From Mastigocoleus testarum BC008 (GTDB lineage Bacteria; Cyanobacteriota; Cyanobacteriia; Cyanobacteriales; Nostocaceae), in NCBI RefSeq assembly GCF_001456025.1, contig NZ_LMTZ01000092.1:62001-126000 (forward strand): a stretch of DNA of 64,000 bases, read 5' to 3'. Under the pieces are notes generated by a model that searched no databases, was not told the DNA's origin, and saw only the letters and a program-made list of their open reading frames with translations. Both the position numbers and the translations under genes were made by a program. Of the stretch, positions 54,441-64,000 are shown piece after piece; the first letter of the stretch is position 1; the number at the start of each line of letters is the position of its first letter.

Positions 54441-55451
54441 TTATAAAGGTTTAGAAAAACCTAAAGCAGCTTTGACTTGTGCGAGGGTTTCTTGGGCGAC
54501 TACCTCTGCTTTTTCTCGTCCTTCTCGTAATACAGACTCCAAATAACTTTTATCATCCATTACCGCCTGATATTTATCTTGGATTGGTTTAAGGGCGTTA
54601 ATTGTGGTTTCTGTTAACAAAGGTTTAAATTTACCCCAACCCATATCCTGACATTCTGCTGTAACTTCTTGTTTTGTTTTGCCAGCAAGCAGCATATACA
54701 ATGTCAGCAAATTGTTACATTCAGGACGTTCTGGATTATCAAATTCCAAACCCCGCACTGGATCTGTTTTACATTTTTTGATTTTCTTTGTGATTTCATC
54801 TGGCGGGTCCAGTAAGTTAATTCGACTCAAATCCGACGGGTCGGACTTGGACATTTTCTTGGTTCCGTCTGTTAAACTCATCACTCTCGCCCCTTCTTTA
54901 CGAATTAAGGGTTCTGGTAATTTCAAGATTGGTTTTTCTGGTGTACCAAATTGGTGATTAATTCTGTTAACTATATCTCGCGTCAACTCTAAATGTTGTT
55001 TTTGATCTTCGCCCACAGGTACTTTATCAGCTTGATAAAGTAAAATATCTGCCGCCATCAGTACGGGATAATCTAACAAGCCCACACTGACATTTTCCCC
55101 TTGCTTAAGCGCTTTTTCCTTAAACTGAATCATATCTTCGAGCCAGTTAAGGGGTGTAATACAGTTAAATAACCAAGTCAGTTCGCTATGGGCAGAAATA
55201 TGAGATTGAATAAAAATAGTAGAATGATTTAAATCCAGTCCGCAAGCAAGATATAACGCCGCTAAGGTATAACTGTTATTTGCTAAAGTTTTTGGATCTT
55301 GCGGTACGGTAATAGCGTGTAAATCTACGACACAAAAATAGTTATCGTACTGGTCTTGAATTTCTACCCAGTTACGAATTGCTCCTAAATAATTACCTAA
55401 GTGTAAATTACCGGTTGGTTGGACGCCCGAAAGAACTCTTTGCCTATTCAT
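54441..55451 (-). CDS. trpS: Tryptophanyl-tRNA synthetase
   Basis: A 336-residue class I aminoacyl-tRNA synthetase that charges tRNA-Trp. The HIGH-like motif is in GVQPTGNLHLGNYLGAIRNW, and the KMSKS motif is in TKKMSKSDPSD. VGEDQKQHLELTRDIVNRIN is the Trp-binding region. Normal length for the bacterial enzyme. Start MNRQRVLSGVQPTG is the usual N-terminus. Confidence 0.97.
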   Translation of the reverse strand: MNRQRVLSGVQPTGNLHLGNYLGAIRNWVEIQDQYDNYFCVVDLHAITVPQDPKTLANNSYTLAALYLACGLDLNHSTIFIQSHISAHSELTWLFNCITPLNWLEDMIQFKEKALKQGENVSVGLLDYPVLMAADILLYQADKVPVGEDQKQHLELTRDIVNRINHQFGTPEKPILKLPEPLIRKEGARVMSLTDGTKKMSKSDPSDLSRINLLDPPDEITKKIKKCKTDPVRGLEFDNPERPECNNLLTLYMLLAGKTKQEVTAECQDMGWGKFKPLLTETTINALKPIQDKYQAVMDDKSYLESVLREGREKAEVVAQETLAQVKAALGFSKPL

Positions 55452-55803
55452 AAATTTTAGTTTTTGGCCATATTAAATTTACGCTATATGACGGCGCGTT
55501 TCAAAATCATTACCTCTGCTCCTGACCTCTGATACTAAATCCGAGTTAATTACGCCTTTTAAGAATGAGAGGGGGAGGTGTGGGAAGTGTGGGAAGTGTG
55601 GGAAGTGTGGGAAGTGTGGGGAGTGTGGGAAGTGTGGGAAGTCTAGTGATTAGTGACTCTTGACTCCTGACTTCTGACTTCTGACTCCTGACTTCTGACT
55701 CCTGACTTCTGACTCCTGACTTCTGACTCCTGACTTCTGACTCCTGATTTCTGACTCCTGATTTCTGACTCCTGACTCCTGACTTCTGACTCCTGACTTT
55801 TTT
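55452..55803. repeat. Tandem repeats between trpS and a small membrane gene
   Basis: Two arrays: about eight 9-bp units GTGTGGGAA (55575-55642), then about twenty 7-bp units alternating TGACTTC and TGACTCC (55655-55800). No gene; reading frames here (SQESEVRSQESE on the minus strand) are repeat translations. The array abuts the stop of the next gene. Confidence 0.9.
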
Positions 55804-56076
55804 TCAACGACGTAACTGACGCGTACCCAAACCAGCAAAAAATGCACCCAAAATAGTTCCAGTCCAGATCCCCGATGTACTTCCTTGCCAACCTTTATAC
55901 ATTGATTCTGGTGAAGTTTGGAGATTACACATCATTTTGCCAATTTCCCAAGTTTGATTTCGACACCTTTGGGATGGAAGAGAAGAAGCTATTTGCCAAC
56001 CAATAAAGCTACCAAATAAACCGCAGGTAATGGCACAAAAGCTACAAATCATCATTCTTTTACGGGAGTTTTTCAT
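55804..56076 (-). CDS. Small hypothetical membrane protein
   Basis: A 90-residue frame with a basic start (MKNSRKRMM), a first hydrophobic helix (about 10-32, CSFCAITCGLFGSFIGWQIA) and a second one (about 68-85, GIWTGTILGAFFAGLG). Three Cys lie in the first half. No family is recognised. The two-helix hairpin with Gly-rich second helix favours a real gene. The stop is bordered by a tandem repeat array. Confidence 0.55.
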   Translation of the reverse strand: MKNSRKRMMICSFCAITCGLFGSFIGWQIASSLPSQRCRNQTWEIGKMMCNLQTSPESMYKGWQGSTSGIWTGTILGAFFAGLGTRQLRR

Positions 56077-56342
56077 GGGGATTGGGGATTGGCGATTTGG
56101 GATTGGCGATTTGGGACTGGCGATTTGGGACTGGCGATTTGGGACTTTAAACGGCGGTTTACAACCTTCGGCAGAACTATTTATTTTTCTTCTGAGAATT
56201 AAACAGCCCTTCTGCTAGGTTAGGGGAGATAAAAATTTGAAATATTTGTAACTGTAGCTTACATTAGCAAACCAATCGCCAATCCCTAGTCCCTATATGC
56301 CGCAAGGCGGCACGCAGTGCTATGCCCAGTCGAACCCCCCGC
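56077..56342. repeat. 15-bp tandem repeats and a GC-rich module upstream of the small membrane gene
   Basis: Four 15-bp units GGGATTGGCGATTTG / GGGACTGGCGATTTG lie at 56077-56147, overlapping the start region of the small membrane gene. At 56297-56329 a GC-rich block ATGCCGCAAGGCGGCACGCA interrupts another repeat (CCAATCGCCAATCCCTAGT). Confidence 0.85.
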
Positions 56343-59300
56343 TCAACCAGTATTTCTCATACCAGCAGCGATACCATTAATGGTTAATAATGCTCCGCGC
56401 AGTAGTTCGCCCTTACTGTAACGGGAGTCAATTACACCAGAAGTGTAACTACTGTTCCGTGACTGACGCAGGCGTTTGAGTAAGGATACCTGAATAAAGC
56501 CTAAGGGAACAATAGTACCGTTACGCAATTGTACCGAACGTTGCAATACTGGATCGCCGTCAAGTAATGTTTCATGTCCGGTAATTTGTAACACTAGATC
56601 CCTTGTAAGATGAAATTCTCTGAGGATTTGTTCAAATACCTTATCAAATCGAGCTTTGTTTTCAGTCTTAGATAGTTCTTCTACGTAATGACGCGCCATT
56701 TGAATGTCAACTTTCGCCAAGGTCATTTCTGCTTTAGAAATTACCATCTTGAAGAAAGGCCATTTCATATAAAAATACCTGAGTAATTCCATGTTTTCCT
56801 CAGGTGCTTCATCCAAGAATGCTTTTAATGCTGTGCCGATACCATACCATGCAGGTAGTAAGAACCTGGTTTGCGTCCAGCTAAAGACCCAAGGGATTGC
56901 TCGCAGACTGCTCAAACCTTTATTACCAGAAGGACGACGGGCGGGACGAGAACTAATTTGTAATTGACTAATTTCCTCAATTGGAGTTACTTCGTGGAAA
57001 AAGTCAATAAAATCCGGTTGTTCATAAATCAAAGAACGATAGTGAGACCGCGATCGCGCTGCTAATTCTTCCATAATTTGGTTCCACGGCTCGATGTCGT
57101 CAAAACCGGTACGCAATAAACTGGCTTGAACGACTGCGGTGGTAATGGTTTCTAGGTTATACAGCGCTAAATCTTGTAAGGAGTATTTGGATGCTAAAAC
57201 TTCTCCTTGCTCGGTAATTTTAATTCGCCCGTTAATACTGTGACCGGGTTGTGCCAAAATCGCTTCGTAGGCTGGACCGCCACCTCGTCCCACAGAACCG
57301 CCCCGTCCGTGGAAAATTCGCAGATCAATACCATATTCCTCGGCAATGGATTGCAGCGATTTTTGGGCTTTATGGATCTCCCAATTACTACTGAGAAAAC
57401 CGGAGTCTTTATTACTGTCGGAATACCCCAACATTACTTCTTGTAAATTTGGGGTTAATCCATAGGATATTGGCGTATGGTCTTGTTTATTATCTGTTTG
57501 TAACTTCTTAAAAGCCACATAACCACCTGCAAGTAAGGCGCGGTAAAGTGGTAGTTCGAATAATTCCCGCATTACTGTACAGGAACGTTGTAAATCTTCC
57601 ACCGTTTCAAATAACGGTACTACCTGAATGCTACCGATTGCCGTTCCGGGGTCATAAAGTCCGGCTTCTTTTGCCAATAATAATACCTCTAAAACATCAC
57701 TCACTTCACGACACATACTGATAATGTAGGTTTGGCAAATATTTTCACCAAACTCCTGTTGCAGCGATCGCACCAAACGCATGGTTTGAATGATGTCGTT
57801 GGTTTTCTCTGAAAATGGCAGTTCTCCAGGAATTAAAGGACGACGAGTTCTCAGTTCTTCGATCAACCAATTTACTCTTTCAGTTTCCGAAAGTTCGTTG
57901 TATGGTCGTTCCAGACATCCTAAATATTCGCAAACTTCGTTGATGGTATCGGAGTGACGAGTTGATTCTTGACGAACATCCAATTTGGTCAAATTAAAGC
58001 CGAAAATTTCAGCTTGACAAATTAGATTGTCTAACTCCTGACAACTTAAACCTGTTTCGGCTAAATTCCGTTGAATTAAAAGCAATTCTGCCAAAAATTC
58101 CGCTCCTGAATTGTAAACCGGAGTTTGGTCGTCTTTGAGCGTTTCTCTTTGTCTGACAGCAACATTACGAATGCGAGTGTTTTCTAAGCGTTTGAGAACA
58201 TAGGCTAACTTGAGGCGATAAGGTTCTTGGCGATATTTTAGCGCTAATTCTTCGTAAACTTGGCTCAGTTGAGATTGCTCTAATTCCAGAGATTCCAGCA
58301 AATCTGGAAGGACATCACTCCAATGTAGCGATACACTTAACAACTCAATCAGGTTTCTTACAGAATCGATATACTTGGATAAAACCATCTCGCGTTGGTA
58401 GCAAGCAGTTTGCCAAGTAATTTCTGGAGTTACAGATGGGTTTCCATCTCGATCAGAACCTACCCAAGAACCAAAGGTACAAAAATTCTTTCTTGGTGGT
58501 TTTAACCAAGGAAAGGTACCCCTCAAAGCATATTGTAATCTTTGGTATAACCCAGGAATGCTCTCAAATAAAACTTCTTGGAAGTAATGCAGTGCGTACT
58601 CAACTTCATCTAATACCGATGGTTTGAATTGACGTAACTCGTCTGTACGCCACCACAAACGAATTTCTTCCAATAGCTTATCTCGTAATTCTGATACCTC
58701 CCAGGGATATACCCCAGCGACTCGACCTGCATAACGTTTTTCAACAATGTCTAACTGTTGTAGCAATTGGACAACTCGTCGCTGTTTATTGCGGATGGTC
58801 GGGCGAACGATTTCTGTGGGATGAGCAGTAAATACCAAGCGCACATCTAGTTGATTAATTAACCTTTGGATGTGACCGGGGGGAACATTAAGTTGAAATA
58901 GTTGGGGAAATAATGAAGCAAAAGTTCCGGTTTGCTTCTTGTTTGGCTTTGCGGACCAACTTTTAGTTAGTAAGTCCGAACCCACTCCACTATTAACGGG
59001 AGAATTGTCATTGCGATCGCTAGAAGGAGATATTATATTTGGCAAAGTTTCTGCGATCGTTGTTTCTGGTTCTGACTCATAACGAGTTAGTTGCTGTCTT
59101 TGCTCGTAGTCCTGTTCTATGATGTTAATCAGCTGAAAATAGAGAGCAAAAGCACGCGCAGCCCTAATTGCTTCGTTGATCCCCAACTGTTCTATCAGTT
59201 TAGAGACCCTACTTGCTTGACCATCAATTGCTTGTCCCTCAGGCGAACACAAATCTCGGAGTTGTTTCAAAAGGTCTACCATCTTTTGTCCGCATTCTTC

Positions 59301-59414
59301 TCGTAACACGGACTCCCATAATTCCTCAACTATTTGGAGTCGATGGCGTAAAAATAAGTCAGATGATGGGTCAATGTGTACATCCCGCTCAGAAGAGTGT
59401 AAAAGATAACTCAT
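56343..59414 (-). CDS. ppc: Phosphoenolpyruvate carboxylase
   Basis: A 1023-residue enzyme that adds bicarbonate to PEP to give oxaloacetate. Catalytic blocks are present: VFTAHPTEIVRPTIRNKQRR (His near 193), GSWVGSDRDGNPSVTPEITW, VMLGYSDSNKDSGFLSSNWE and FHGRGGSVGRGGGPAYEA. The end AAGMRNTG is complete. It has the cyanobacterial length, with an insert near residues 120-170. Monocistronic, with a long repeat-containing leader upstream. Confidence 0.98.
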   Translation of the reverse strand: MSYLLHSSERDVHIDPSSDLFLRHRLQIVEELWESVLREECGQKMVDLLKQLRDLCSPEGQAIDGQASRVSKLIEQLGINEAIRAARAFALYFQLINIIEQDYEQRQQLTRYESEPETTIAETLPNIISPSSDRNDNSPVNSGVGSDLLTKSWSAKPNKKQTGTFASLFPQLFQLNVPPGHIQRLINQLDVRLVFTAHPTEIVRPTIRNKQRRVVQLLQQLDIVEKRYAGRVAGVYPWEVSELRDKLLEEIRLWWRTDELRQFKPSVLDEVEYALHYFQEVLFESIPGLYQRLQYALRGTFPWLKPPRKNFCTFGSWVGSDRDGNPSVTPEITWQTACYQREMVLSKYIDSVRNLIELLSVSLHWSDVLPDLLESLELEQSQLSQVYEELALKYRQEPYRLKLAYVLKRLENTRIRNVAVRQRETLKDDQTPVYNSGAEFLAELLLIQRNLAETGLSCQELDNLICQAEIFGFNLTKLDVRQESTRHSDTINEVCEYLGCLERPYNELSETERVNWLIEELRTRRPLIPGELPFSEKTNDIIQTMRLVRSLQQEFGENICQTYIISMCREVSDVLEVLLLAKEAGLYDPGTAIGSIQVVPLFETVEDLQRSCTVMRELFELPLYRALLAGGYVAFKKLQTDNKQDHTPISYGLTPNLQEVMLGYSDSNKDSGFLSSNWEIHKAQKSLQSIAEEYGIDLRIFHGRGGSVGRGGGPAYEAILAQPGHSINGRIKITEQGEVLASKYSLQDLALYNLETITTAVVQASLLRTGFDDIEPWNQIMEELAARSRSHYRSLIYEQPDFIDFFHEVTPIEEISQLQISSRPARRPSGNKGLSSLRAIPWVFSWTQTRFLLPAWYGIGTALKAFLDEAPEENMELLRYFYMKWPFFKMVISKAEMTLAKVDIQMARHYVEELSKTENKARFDKVFEQILREFHLTRDLVLQITGHETLLDGDPVLQRSVQLRNGTIVPLGFIQVSLLKRLRQSRNSSYTSGVIDSRYSKGELLRGALLTINGIAAGMRNTG

Positions 59415-59663
59415 TCCTCTGTTGTAGTAAAGGCAATTACTGTTGAAAATGTCTGAACTCGCAAGCCAAGGTTATGCAGAAGACCACAAAACCTTGATCA
59501 CACTAAATTATTTTCGCTAAGTATGTTTTGCGAAAAATATTTTTCATAAGTGTGTTTGTGCGAAGTATATTTTTGCGAAGTTATGATTTGCAAAGTATGT
59601 AGATTTTGCAAAGTATGTTTTTGGCAAATTATATTTTGTGAAGTGTATTTGCTTCCTCACAAC
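59415..59663. repeat. ppc upstream region with 14-16-bp repeats
   Basis: From 59510 to 59650 are about eight degenerate units of TTTTGCGAAGTATG type. The ppc promoter should lie here or just downstream of it. Confidence 0.75.
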
Positions 59664-59891
59664 TCATTTTCCTGTTTGCTCGGGAAAGTCCAGAATTGGG
59701 AGGCGTTCGCCCCTGAATAATTCTTCACTTGCTTCTCCCATAGCTTCCATCGTTTGAATAGCAGCTTCTTGTGCCACGAGAGCAGCAAGCATGGAAGCTG
59801 TGCCAATTTGTAAAACAAGAGACTGGGGAATGGTAAATATACCAAAGTCCAATCCAACATTTGTAGAGGGGTCGATGGGAACAGAAGGCAT
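59664..59891 (-). CDS. Small hypothetical protein
   Basis: A 75-residue frame with PSVPIDPSTNVGLDFGIFTI, then an Ala/Met-rich helix (ASMLAALVAQEAAIQTMEAM) and an acidic end. The central helix is moderately hydrophobic. The composition looks like a real protein and not a shadow (an overlapping frame at 59657 does not). No family is recognised. It is divergent from the large gene at 60109. Confidence 0.6.
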   Translation of the reverse strand: MPSVPIDPSTNVGLDFGIFTIPQSLVLQIGTASMLAALVAQEAAIQTMEAMGEASEELFRGERLPILDFPEQTGK

Positions 59892-60108
59892 AATGACGGT
59901 ACCTAGCTAGACATTTTTTGGGTTAAGTAAAATCCGAATTTCATAATTCGCTCTGCTTGCAGACGAATAAAACTTTCTTTATTGATTATGCAAGCGATCA
60001 AGAGAACAAAAGTGTTAAAAAACTTGAGAGTGTGATAAATCTATGGTTCTAGTTTACAAGTCCCGCGCACAATCCCCCAATATTAACCTTCTGTAAAGTT
60101 AACCACCC

Positions 60109-63033
60109 ATGAACACAGTATCACTAGATAGACAAAAAGCATTGGCGCAGTGGGTTAGCCAAGCAACAGGTATTAACTCTGTCGGGGTGAAAATCCGCTT
60201 GCGGGGAAATGACCTTCATATTCTTTGTGAAGCGCCTATTTGTCCTCCACGGTGGAAAACCTTATCAGATCTACTCCGAGCTTTGCAGCAAACCGATTTG
60301 GAAGCACTTAAGAGTAACGATCAGCCAGCAGTTTACCAAGTTTTTGTCTATGGTCGTCACAAGGAAGAACAACGACCCCAATGGTGTCATCGAGTATTTT
60401 TAAATCAGCTTGATAAACACATTGAAGAAGTAGAACGGGCGCTCCTAAATCACAAAAAAAATTCACCAGTATCGAGCGGAGCCATAATTATTTCCAATGA
60501 GAGTTTGGCGCGTAAGGGAGACCCTGCGGCAATTGCTCGTTATTTAAGCGAAACCTTAAGTACTTTAGGAGTTGCTGTTAAAGTCAAGGTAAAAAAACAA
60601 AGAACTACCGAAAAAGAGGCAGCAAACAAGCAGCGTTTATGGATATTTTGTCAATCACATTATACCCCCGACCCATCATTAATTGCAGAACCAGTAGCTC
60701 AAAAACTGCGTAATTTAAATTTATCCAACTACCAAGATGCTGTAATTGCTTCTGGAGTTGTGGGAGAAAAGAACCATGATTGGTTATTACGCATTGATTT
60801 AACTCCCCCAGAGGTAATGCTCAAGGAATGGGCGCGTTGGGGGGATATAGAAGCAATTTCGCGTTTGGCAAAAATTTGGTTAAATAAGGAAATTTCGGTT
60901 CAAGCTTCTGTTAAAGAATCAACTTTACATATTTTTTGTACCCCTAGGGATCCATCTTCAAGCCAAATTCCCGATAAAGATTTCTGTTTAGAAGCAATTA
61001 TTCCCCAATTAGAAATTCTCGCACCCCAAGGAATTTCAGCGGCTACGATCTACGGACAAAAAACTGTTAAGTGCGAACCAACTTGGATTGATTGGATATC
61101 TCTTCCTGCAGCGGATCATCAAGCTTTAAATATTTCTGTTTTAAAATTAGCAAAATCTGGTGATGAATCAGCGCTACTATTTTTGCTCGAACGCTTGTTA
61201 AACCCCGATCTGGACAACCGTCTAGCAACGGGAGGTATTCGGGTGATGCTGTTGCGTAAAGAAGATTTACTGCACGTAATGTGTGATGCACCGATTTGTC
61301 CCACCCGTAAAAAAATTGCCAACACAGTAATTGAATTTATTCATAAGTTGCAGGTTCAAGGTGTAACGGGAGCGCGGATATACGGTCGCCGTGCGGGTAA
61401 CAAAAAACCATTTTGGCAATTTGGAATTGATTTTCAGCCCCGTCAGAGTACAGTACCAGAAGCGCCTCCGGAATTTGCCGCAACTTCTAGTTTTGTCCAA
61501 GACTTATTACCATCCCCAGATAGCGAACCAATTCTACGTCCCGATTTAAGCATCGAAGAAGTTCAAACTTTTATTGGTACGCAAACCCAAAAATGGGGCA
61601 CAACATTCCGAAAGTTTTTATTGTCAACTCAACTGTTCATTGAAAAAGACTCTGCTCCTCAAACAAGTACAGATACTCAAAAGGTATTATTAGCAGGGAT
61701 CTGGGGTGCTATTGGGATTTTACTGAGCCTGCAGTTGGATTGGGCACTAGGGAAAGCAATCGCGGATTACAGTCAAGCCCAACAATCGAAGGTGTCTGCG
61801 AATAGATATGAATTGGTAGAAGAAAGTGCTATTGCAGCTAATCCAATCAAAGGTAAAACAAATTCAAGTAATAGTGACGCTTTTAACCACAATGGATTTA
61901 CTCAAGCAGGGAAAAAAATAGCTGAAGAACAAAAAAAAGCAAATTCAACAGCAATTCTTTTGGCTGCACGATCGCAAATACCAACATTTAATTCTCGCCA
62001 GTTGGACGAGCAATTGGCACTTTACAAGCAGCGTTTAGCAAAAAGTGGTCCCCCAGATGTATTAATTGTTGGTTCTTCTCGGGCTCTCAGAGGTGTAGAC
62101 CCGGTCGCCTTATCTAAAGCTTTAGCATCTGAAGGTTATCAAGACCTTGATGTATTTAATTTTGGAATTAATGGAGCTACAGTCCAGATAATAGAATTAC
62201 TCGTAGTTCATGTGCTTAAAGCATCAGAATTACCAAAAATTATTATTTGGGCTGATGGAGTACGTGCGTTTAATAGTGGTAGACCAGACCAAACCTTTGA
62301 AACAATTGCAGCATCTGAGGGCTATCAACAGGTTATTCAGGCTAGCGAAGAGAATAGTAAAAATTCCCAAACATCCCAAATATTAGGACAAGAGCTAGAT
62401 CAGAAAAATCCAAGTGACAATCAAAACATATATCAGGCATTCAATAAACGCTTAAATAGAAGCATTGCAGCATTGTCTGCGACCTATCCTCAAAGGGAAC
62501 AATTTAAAGGATTGTTGAATCAACAACTCAAAAAAATACCAGCAATTAGTAATTTTTCAAAACATCCAGGAAATTATCCAGAGCAAGATACTAAAATCCC
62601 AGCAGTTGATTTTGATGGCTTTTTGGCTTTATCAGTTCGTTTCAAGCCAGAAACTTACTATCAAAATCACCCCAAGGTTACTGGTAGCTATGACAGGGAC
62701 TACAATAATTTTCGGCTAATGGGAGAACAAGATATCGCTTTGCAAAGAATGTTGAAATATACTGCTTTACGTAAGGTACCTGTGGTATTTATTAACATGC
62801 CTTTAACTACTGATTACTTAGACCCTATACGTAGTAAATATGAAGAGGATTTTCGACAATATATTTCAAATATATCAAAAGTAAACAATAATTTTATTTT
62901 TCGAGATTTAACGGAACTTTGGCCAGAGAAAAACGATTACTTCTCCGATCCCTCTCACCTGAACCGTTATGGTGCTTATAAAGTTTCCAAAAAGCTTGCA
63001 GTAGACCCGATGATTCCTTGGCCAAGAAAATAA
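60109..63033 (+). CDS. Repeat protein with SGNH-hydrolase-like domain (DUF1574-like)
   Basis: A 974-residue protein. The N-terminal 460 residues hold four related modules of about 100 residues; the first and fourth share GVKIRLRGNDLHILCEAPIC / GIRVMLLRKEDLLHVMCDAP and a VYGRR strand. One hydrophobic helix follows (about 524-543, VLLAGIWGAIGILLSLQLDW). The C-terminal part (about 645-970) resembles DUF1574/AlgJ/DltD-type SGNH proteins: GSSRALRGVDPVAL for block I Ser, FNFGINGATVQ for the Asn block, and DPSHLNRYGAYKVS for the Asp-x-x-His. It is probably a membrane-anchored partner of the MBOAT protein encoded downstream. Confidence 0.8.
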   Translation: MNTVSLDRQKALAQWVSQATGINSVGVKIRLRGNDLHILCEAPICPPRWKTLSDLLRALQQTDLEALKSNDQPAVYQVFVYGRHKEEQRPQWCHRVFLNQLDKHIEEVERALLNHKKNSPVSSGAIIISNESLARKGDPAAIARYLSETLSTLGVAVKVKVKKQRTTEKEAANKQRLWIFCQSHYTPDPSLIAEPVAQKLRNLNLSNYQDAVIASGVVGEKNHDWLLRIDLTPPEVMLKEWARWGDIEAISRLAKIWLNKEISVQASVKESTLHIFCTPRDPSSSQIPDKDFCLEAIIPQLEILAPQGISAATIYGQKTVKCEPTWIDWISLPAADHQALNISVLKLAKSGDESALLFLLERLLNPDLDNRLATGGIRVMLLRKEDLLHVMCDAPICPTRKKIANTVIEFIHKLQVQGVTGARIYGRRAGNKKPFWQFGIDFQPRQSTVPEAPPEFAATSSFVQDLLPSPDSEPILRPDLSIEEVQTFIGTQTQKWGTTFRKFLLSTQLFIEKDSAPQTSTDTQKVLLAGIWGAIGILLSLQLDWALGKAIADYSQAQQSKVSANRYELVEESAIAANPIKGKTNSSNSDAFNHNGFTQAGKKIAEEQKKANSTAILLAARSQIPTFNSRQLDEQLALYKQRLAKSGPPDVLIVGSSRALRGVDPVALSKALASEGYQDLDVFNFGINGATVQIIELLVVHVLKASELPKIIIWADGVRAFNSGRPDQTFETIAASEGYQQVIQASEENSKNSQTSQILGQELDQKNPSDNQNIYQAFNKRLNRSIAALSATYPQREQFKGLLNQQLKKIPAISNFSKHPGNYPEQDTKIPAVDFDGFLALSVRFKPETYYQNHPKVTGSYDRDYNNFRLMGEQDIALQRMLKYTALRKVPVVFINMPLTTDYLDPIRSKYEEDFRQYISNISKVNNNFIFRDLTELWPEKNDYFSDPSHLNRYGAYKVSKKLAVDPMIPWPRK

Positions 63034-63061
63034 CTTGTAATATCAGCGAATATACTTGTTA

Positions 63062-63240
<179 letters not shown>

Positions 63241-63269
63241 TCTCGAAATCTTAATTTAATAATTAAAAC

Positions 63270-64000
63270 ATGAATTTTATTTCAGGTATATACGGTCTGT
63301 TCTTGTTGAGCATACTGGGTATTTACTGGTCTGTAACACAACAGAAATGGCAGACATGGATTTTATTAGTTGCAAGTTTAGTATTTTATGCATCTTTGCA
63401 ACCATATTATATTCCACTACTTCTTACACTCATTTTTATTAATTTCCGCCTAGGAAAAGCAATTGGTTATAACACTTCTCCGGGAGAACATTCCTTAGAT
63501 TGGCGTATCTCTAACGAGCAATGGCAAATAGCCCATTCTGATTGGAATCGTCGTCGTATTAGATTGCTTTGGTTTGGAATCGGCGTTAATATTTTGTTGC
63601 TTTATGGTTCTAAATATGTACCGGCAATTCTGAATTTTCTTCAATCAAATAATGCCATTGCAACAAATTTTTCTAGTTTTAAATCTATTGCACCTCTGGG
63701 ATTTTCATTTTTTATTTTTGAATGTATTGCCTATTTAGTTGATGTTTATCGTGGAGCCCCCGCAACAGAAGAGTTAATTAATTTTGCATCTTATAAATTC
63801 TTTTTCGCTAAATTAATTTCTGGACCAATTACTCCTTATCACAATTTTATTTCTCAGTTTAAAAACTTAGAGTCTCCTACCCCTGAAACTGTTGCTGAAG
63901 GTTTATGGTTGATTGCTAGAGGAATTGTTAAAAAAGGTATATTTGCAGATAATCTAGCTATTTACGTCGATTTGTGCTTTGGTAATATTCCCAGGGCTGG
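63270..64000 (+). CDS. MBOAT family O-acyltransferase (partial)
   Basis: A frame of 243 residues from the ATG at 63270 to the right edge, so the C-terminus with the catalytic His is missing. It is a polytopic membrane protein of the AlgI/DltB type: FISGIYGLFLLSILGIYWSV, LLVASLVFYASLQPYYIPLL, LGFSFFIFECIAYLVDVYRG and FFFAKLISGPITPYHNFISQ. Such proteins move acyl groups across the membrane to polysaccharides or lipids. Its pairing with an SGNH-like protein mirrors the AlgI/AlgJ and DltB/DltD pairs. The substrate is unknown. Confidence 0.93.
   Translation, partial: MNFISGIYGLFLLSILGIYWSVTQQKWQTWILLVASLVFYASLQPYYIPLLLTLIFINFRLGKAIGYNTSPGEHSLDWRISNEQWQIAHSDWNRRRIRLLWFGIGVNILLLYGSKYVPAILNFLQSNNAIATNFSSFKSIAPLGFSFFIFECIAYLVDVYRGAPATEELINFASYKFFFAKLISGPITPYHNFISQFKNLESPTPETVAEGLWLIARGIVKKGIFADNLAIYVDLCFGNIPRA

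Noticed and set aside
55643..55891. Minus-strand frames with SQESEVRSQESE repeats
   Set aside because: These are translations of the 7-bp TGACTTC/TGACTCC array and extend into the small membrane gene in the wrong frame.

Overview
The window is a stretch of cyanobacterial chromosome, AT-rich, with scattered HIP1-type GCGATCGC octamers and many short tandem repeats with 7-bp-multiple units. It carries a complete beta-carboxysome (ccm) locus and a CO2-uptake NDH-1 operon. The divergent ndhF-ndhD-cup / ccmKKLMNO / LysR layout and the 7-bp repeats resemble what I remember of filamentous heterocyst-forming cyanobacteria (Nostoc/Calothrix/Rivularia type). The genus is an inference. No tRNA, rRNA or CRISPR array was seen.

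Layout. 1-13.5 kb: a giant Ser/Thr kinase-ATPase-GAF signalling protein cut by the left edge, a carotenoid oxygenase, an AAA-like HTH protein, MAPEG and AraC genes, a secreted alpha/beta hydrolase with an acidic repeat tail, and a YjbQ/DUF99 pair. 13.6-15.7 kb: an apparently intact IS200/IS605 element with divergent tnpA and tnpB. 15.9-20.1 kb: a PDZ protein and sulfate transport genes sbpA-cysT-cysW. 20.7-24.6 kb: a NarL-type response regulator and groES-groEL with a CIRCE operator and K-box. 25-29.3 kb: two tandem methyltransferases, a cyclic-nucleotide-binding protein and ureD-ureA-ureB without ureC. 29.4-34.1 kb: a Roco (LRR-Roc-COR) protein, a small membrane protein and a Uma2 nuclease-fold protein. 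34.2-35 kb: a nest of repeats with a 46-bp perfect inverted repeat. 34.9-47.8 kb: the inorganic-carbon supercluster, with cupB-like, ndhD and ndhF on the minus strand, and two ccmK, ccmL, ccmM, ccmN, ccmO and a LysR regulator on the plus strand. 48.3-53.3 kb: a MuiA-family protein and a tightly packed three-gene cassette (DUF262, DUF3696-type ATPase, unknown protein) that looks like a defence module. 53.4-59.9 kb: metF, trpS, a small membrane protein, ppc and a small conserved-looking ORF. 60.1-64 kb: a repeat/SGNH-hydrolase membrane protein followed by an MBOAT acyltransferase cut by the right edge.

How genes work together. NDH-1 with the CO2 hydration protein turns CO2 into bicarbonate, and the ccm genes build the carboxysome that fixes it. 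CcmM keeps all the residues of an active gamma-carbonic anhydrase and has an in-frame internal start with a ribosome binding site, which would give the short Rubisco-linking form. PEP carboxylase is a second bicarbonate user. The chaperonin operon has two heat/light control elements and sits next to an Rre1/Ycf29-like regulator. The best candidate for an uncharacterised system is the DUF262/ATPase/unknown cassette at 50.1-53.3 kb. Another theme is small GC-rich palindromic modules nested inside 7-bp repeat tracts, some of which appear to have entered coding sequence (ureD, the end of cupB, one methyltransferase).
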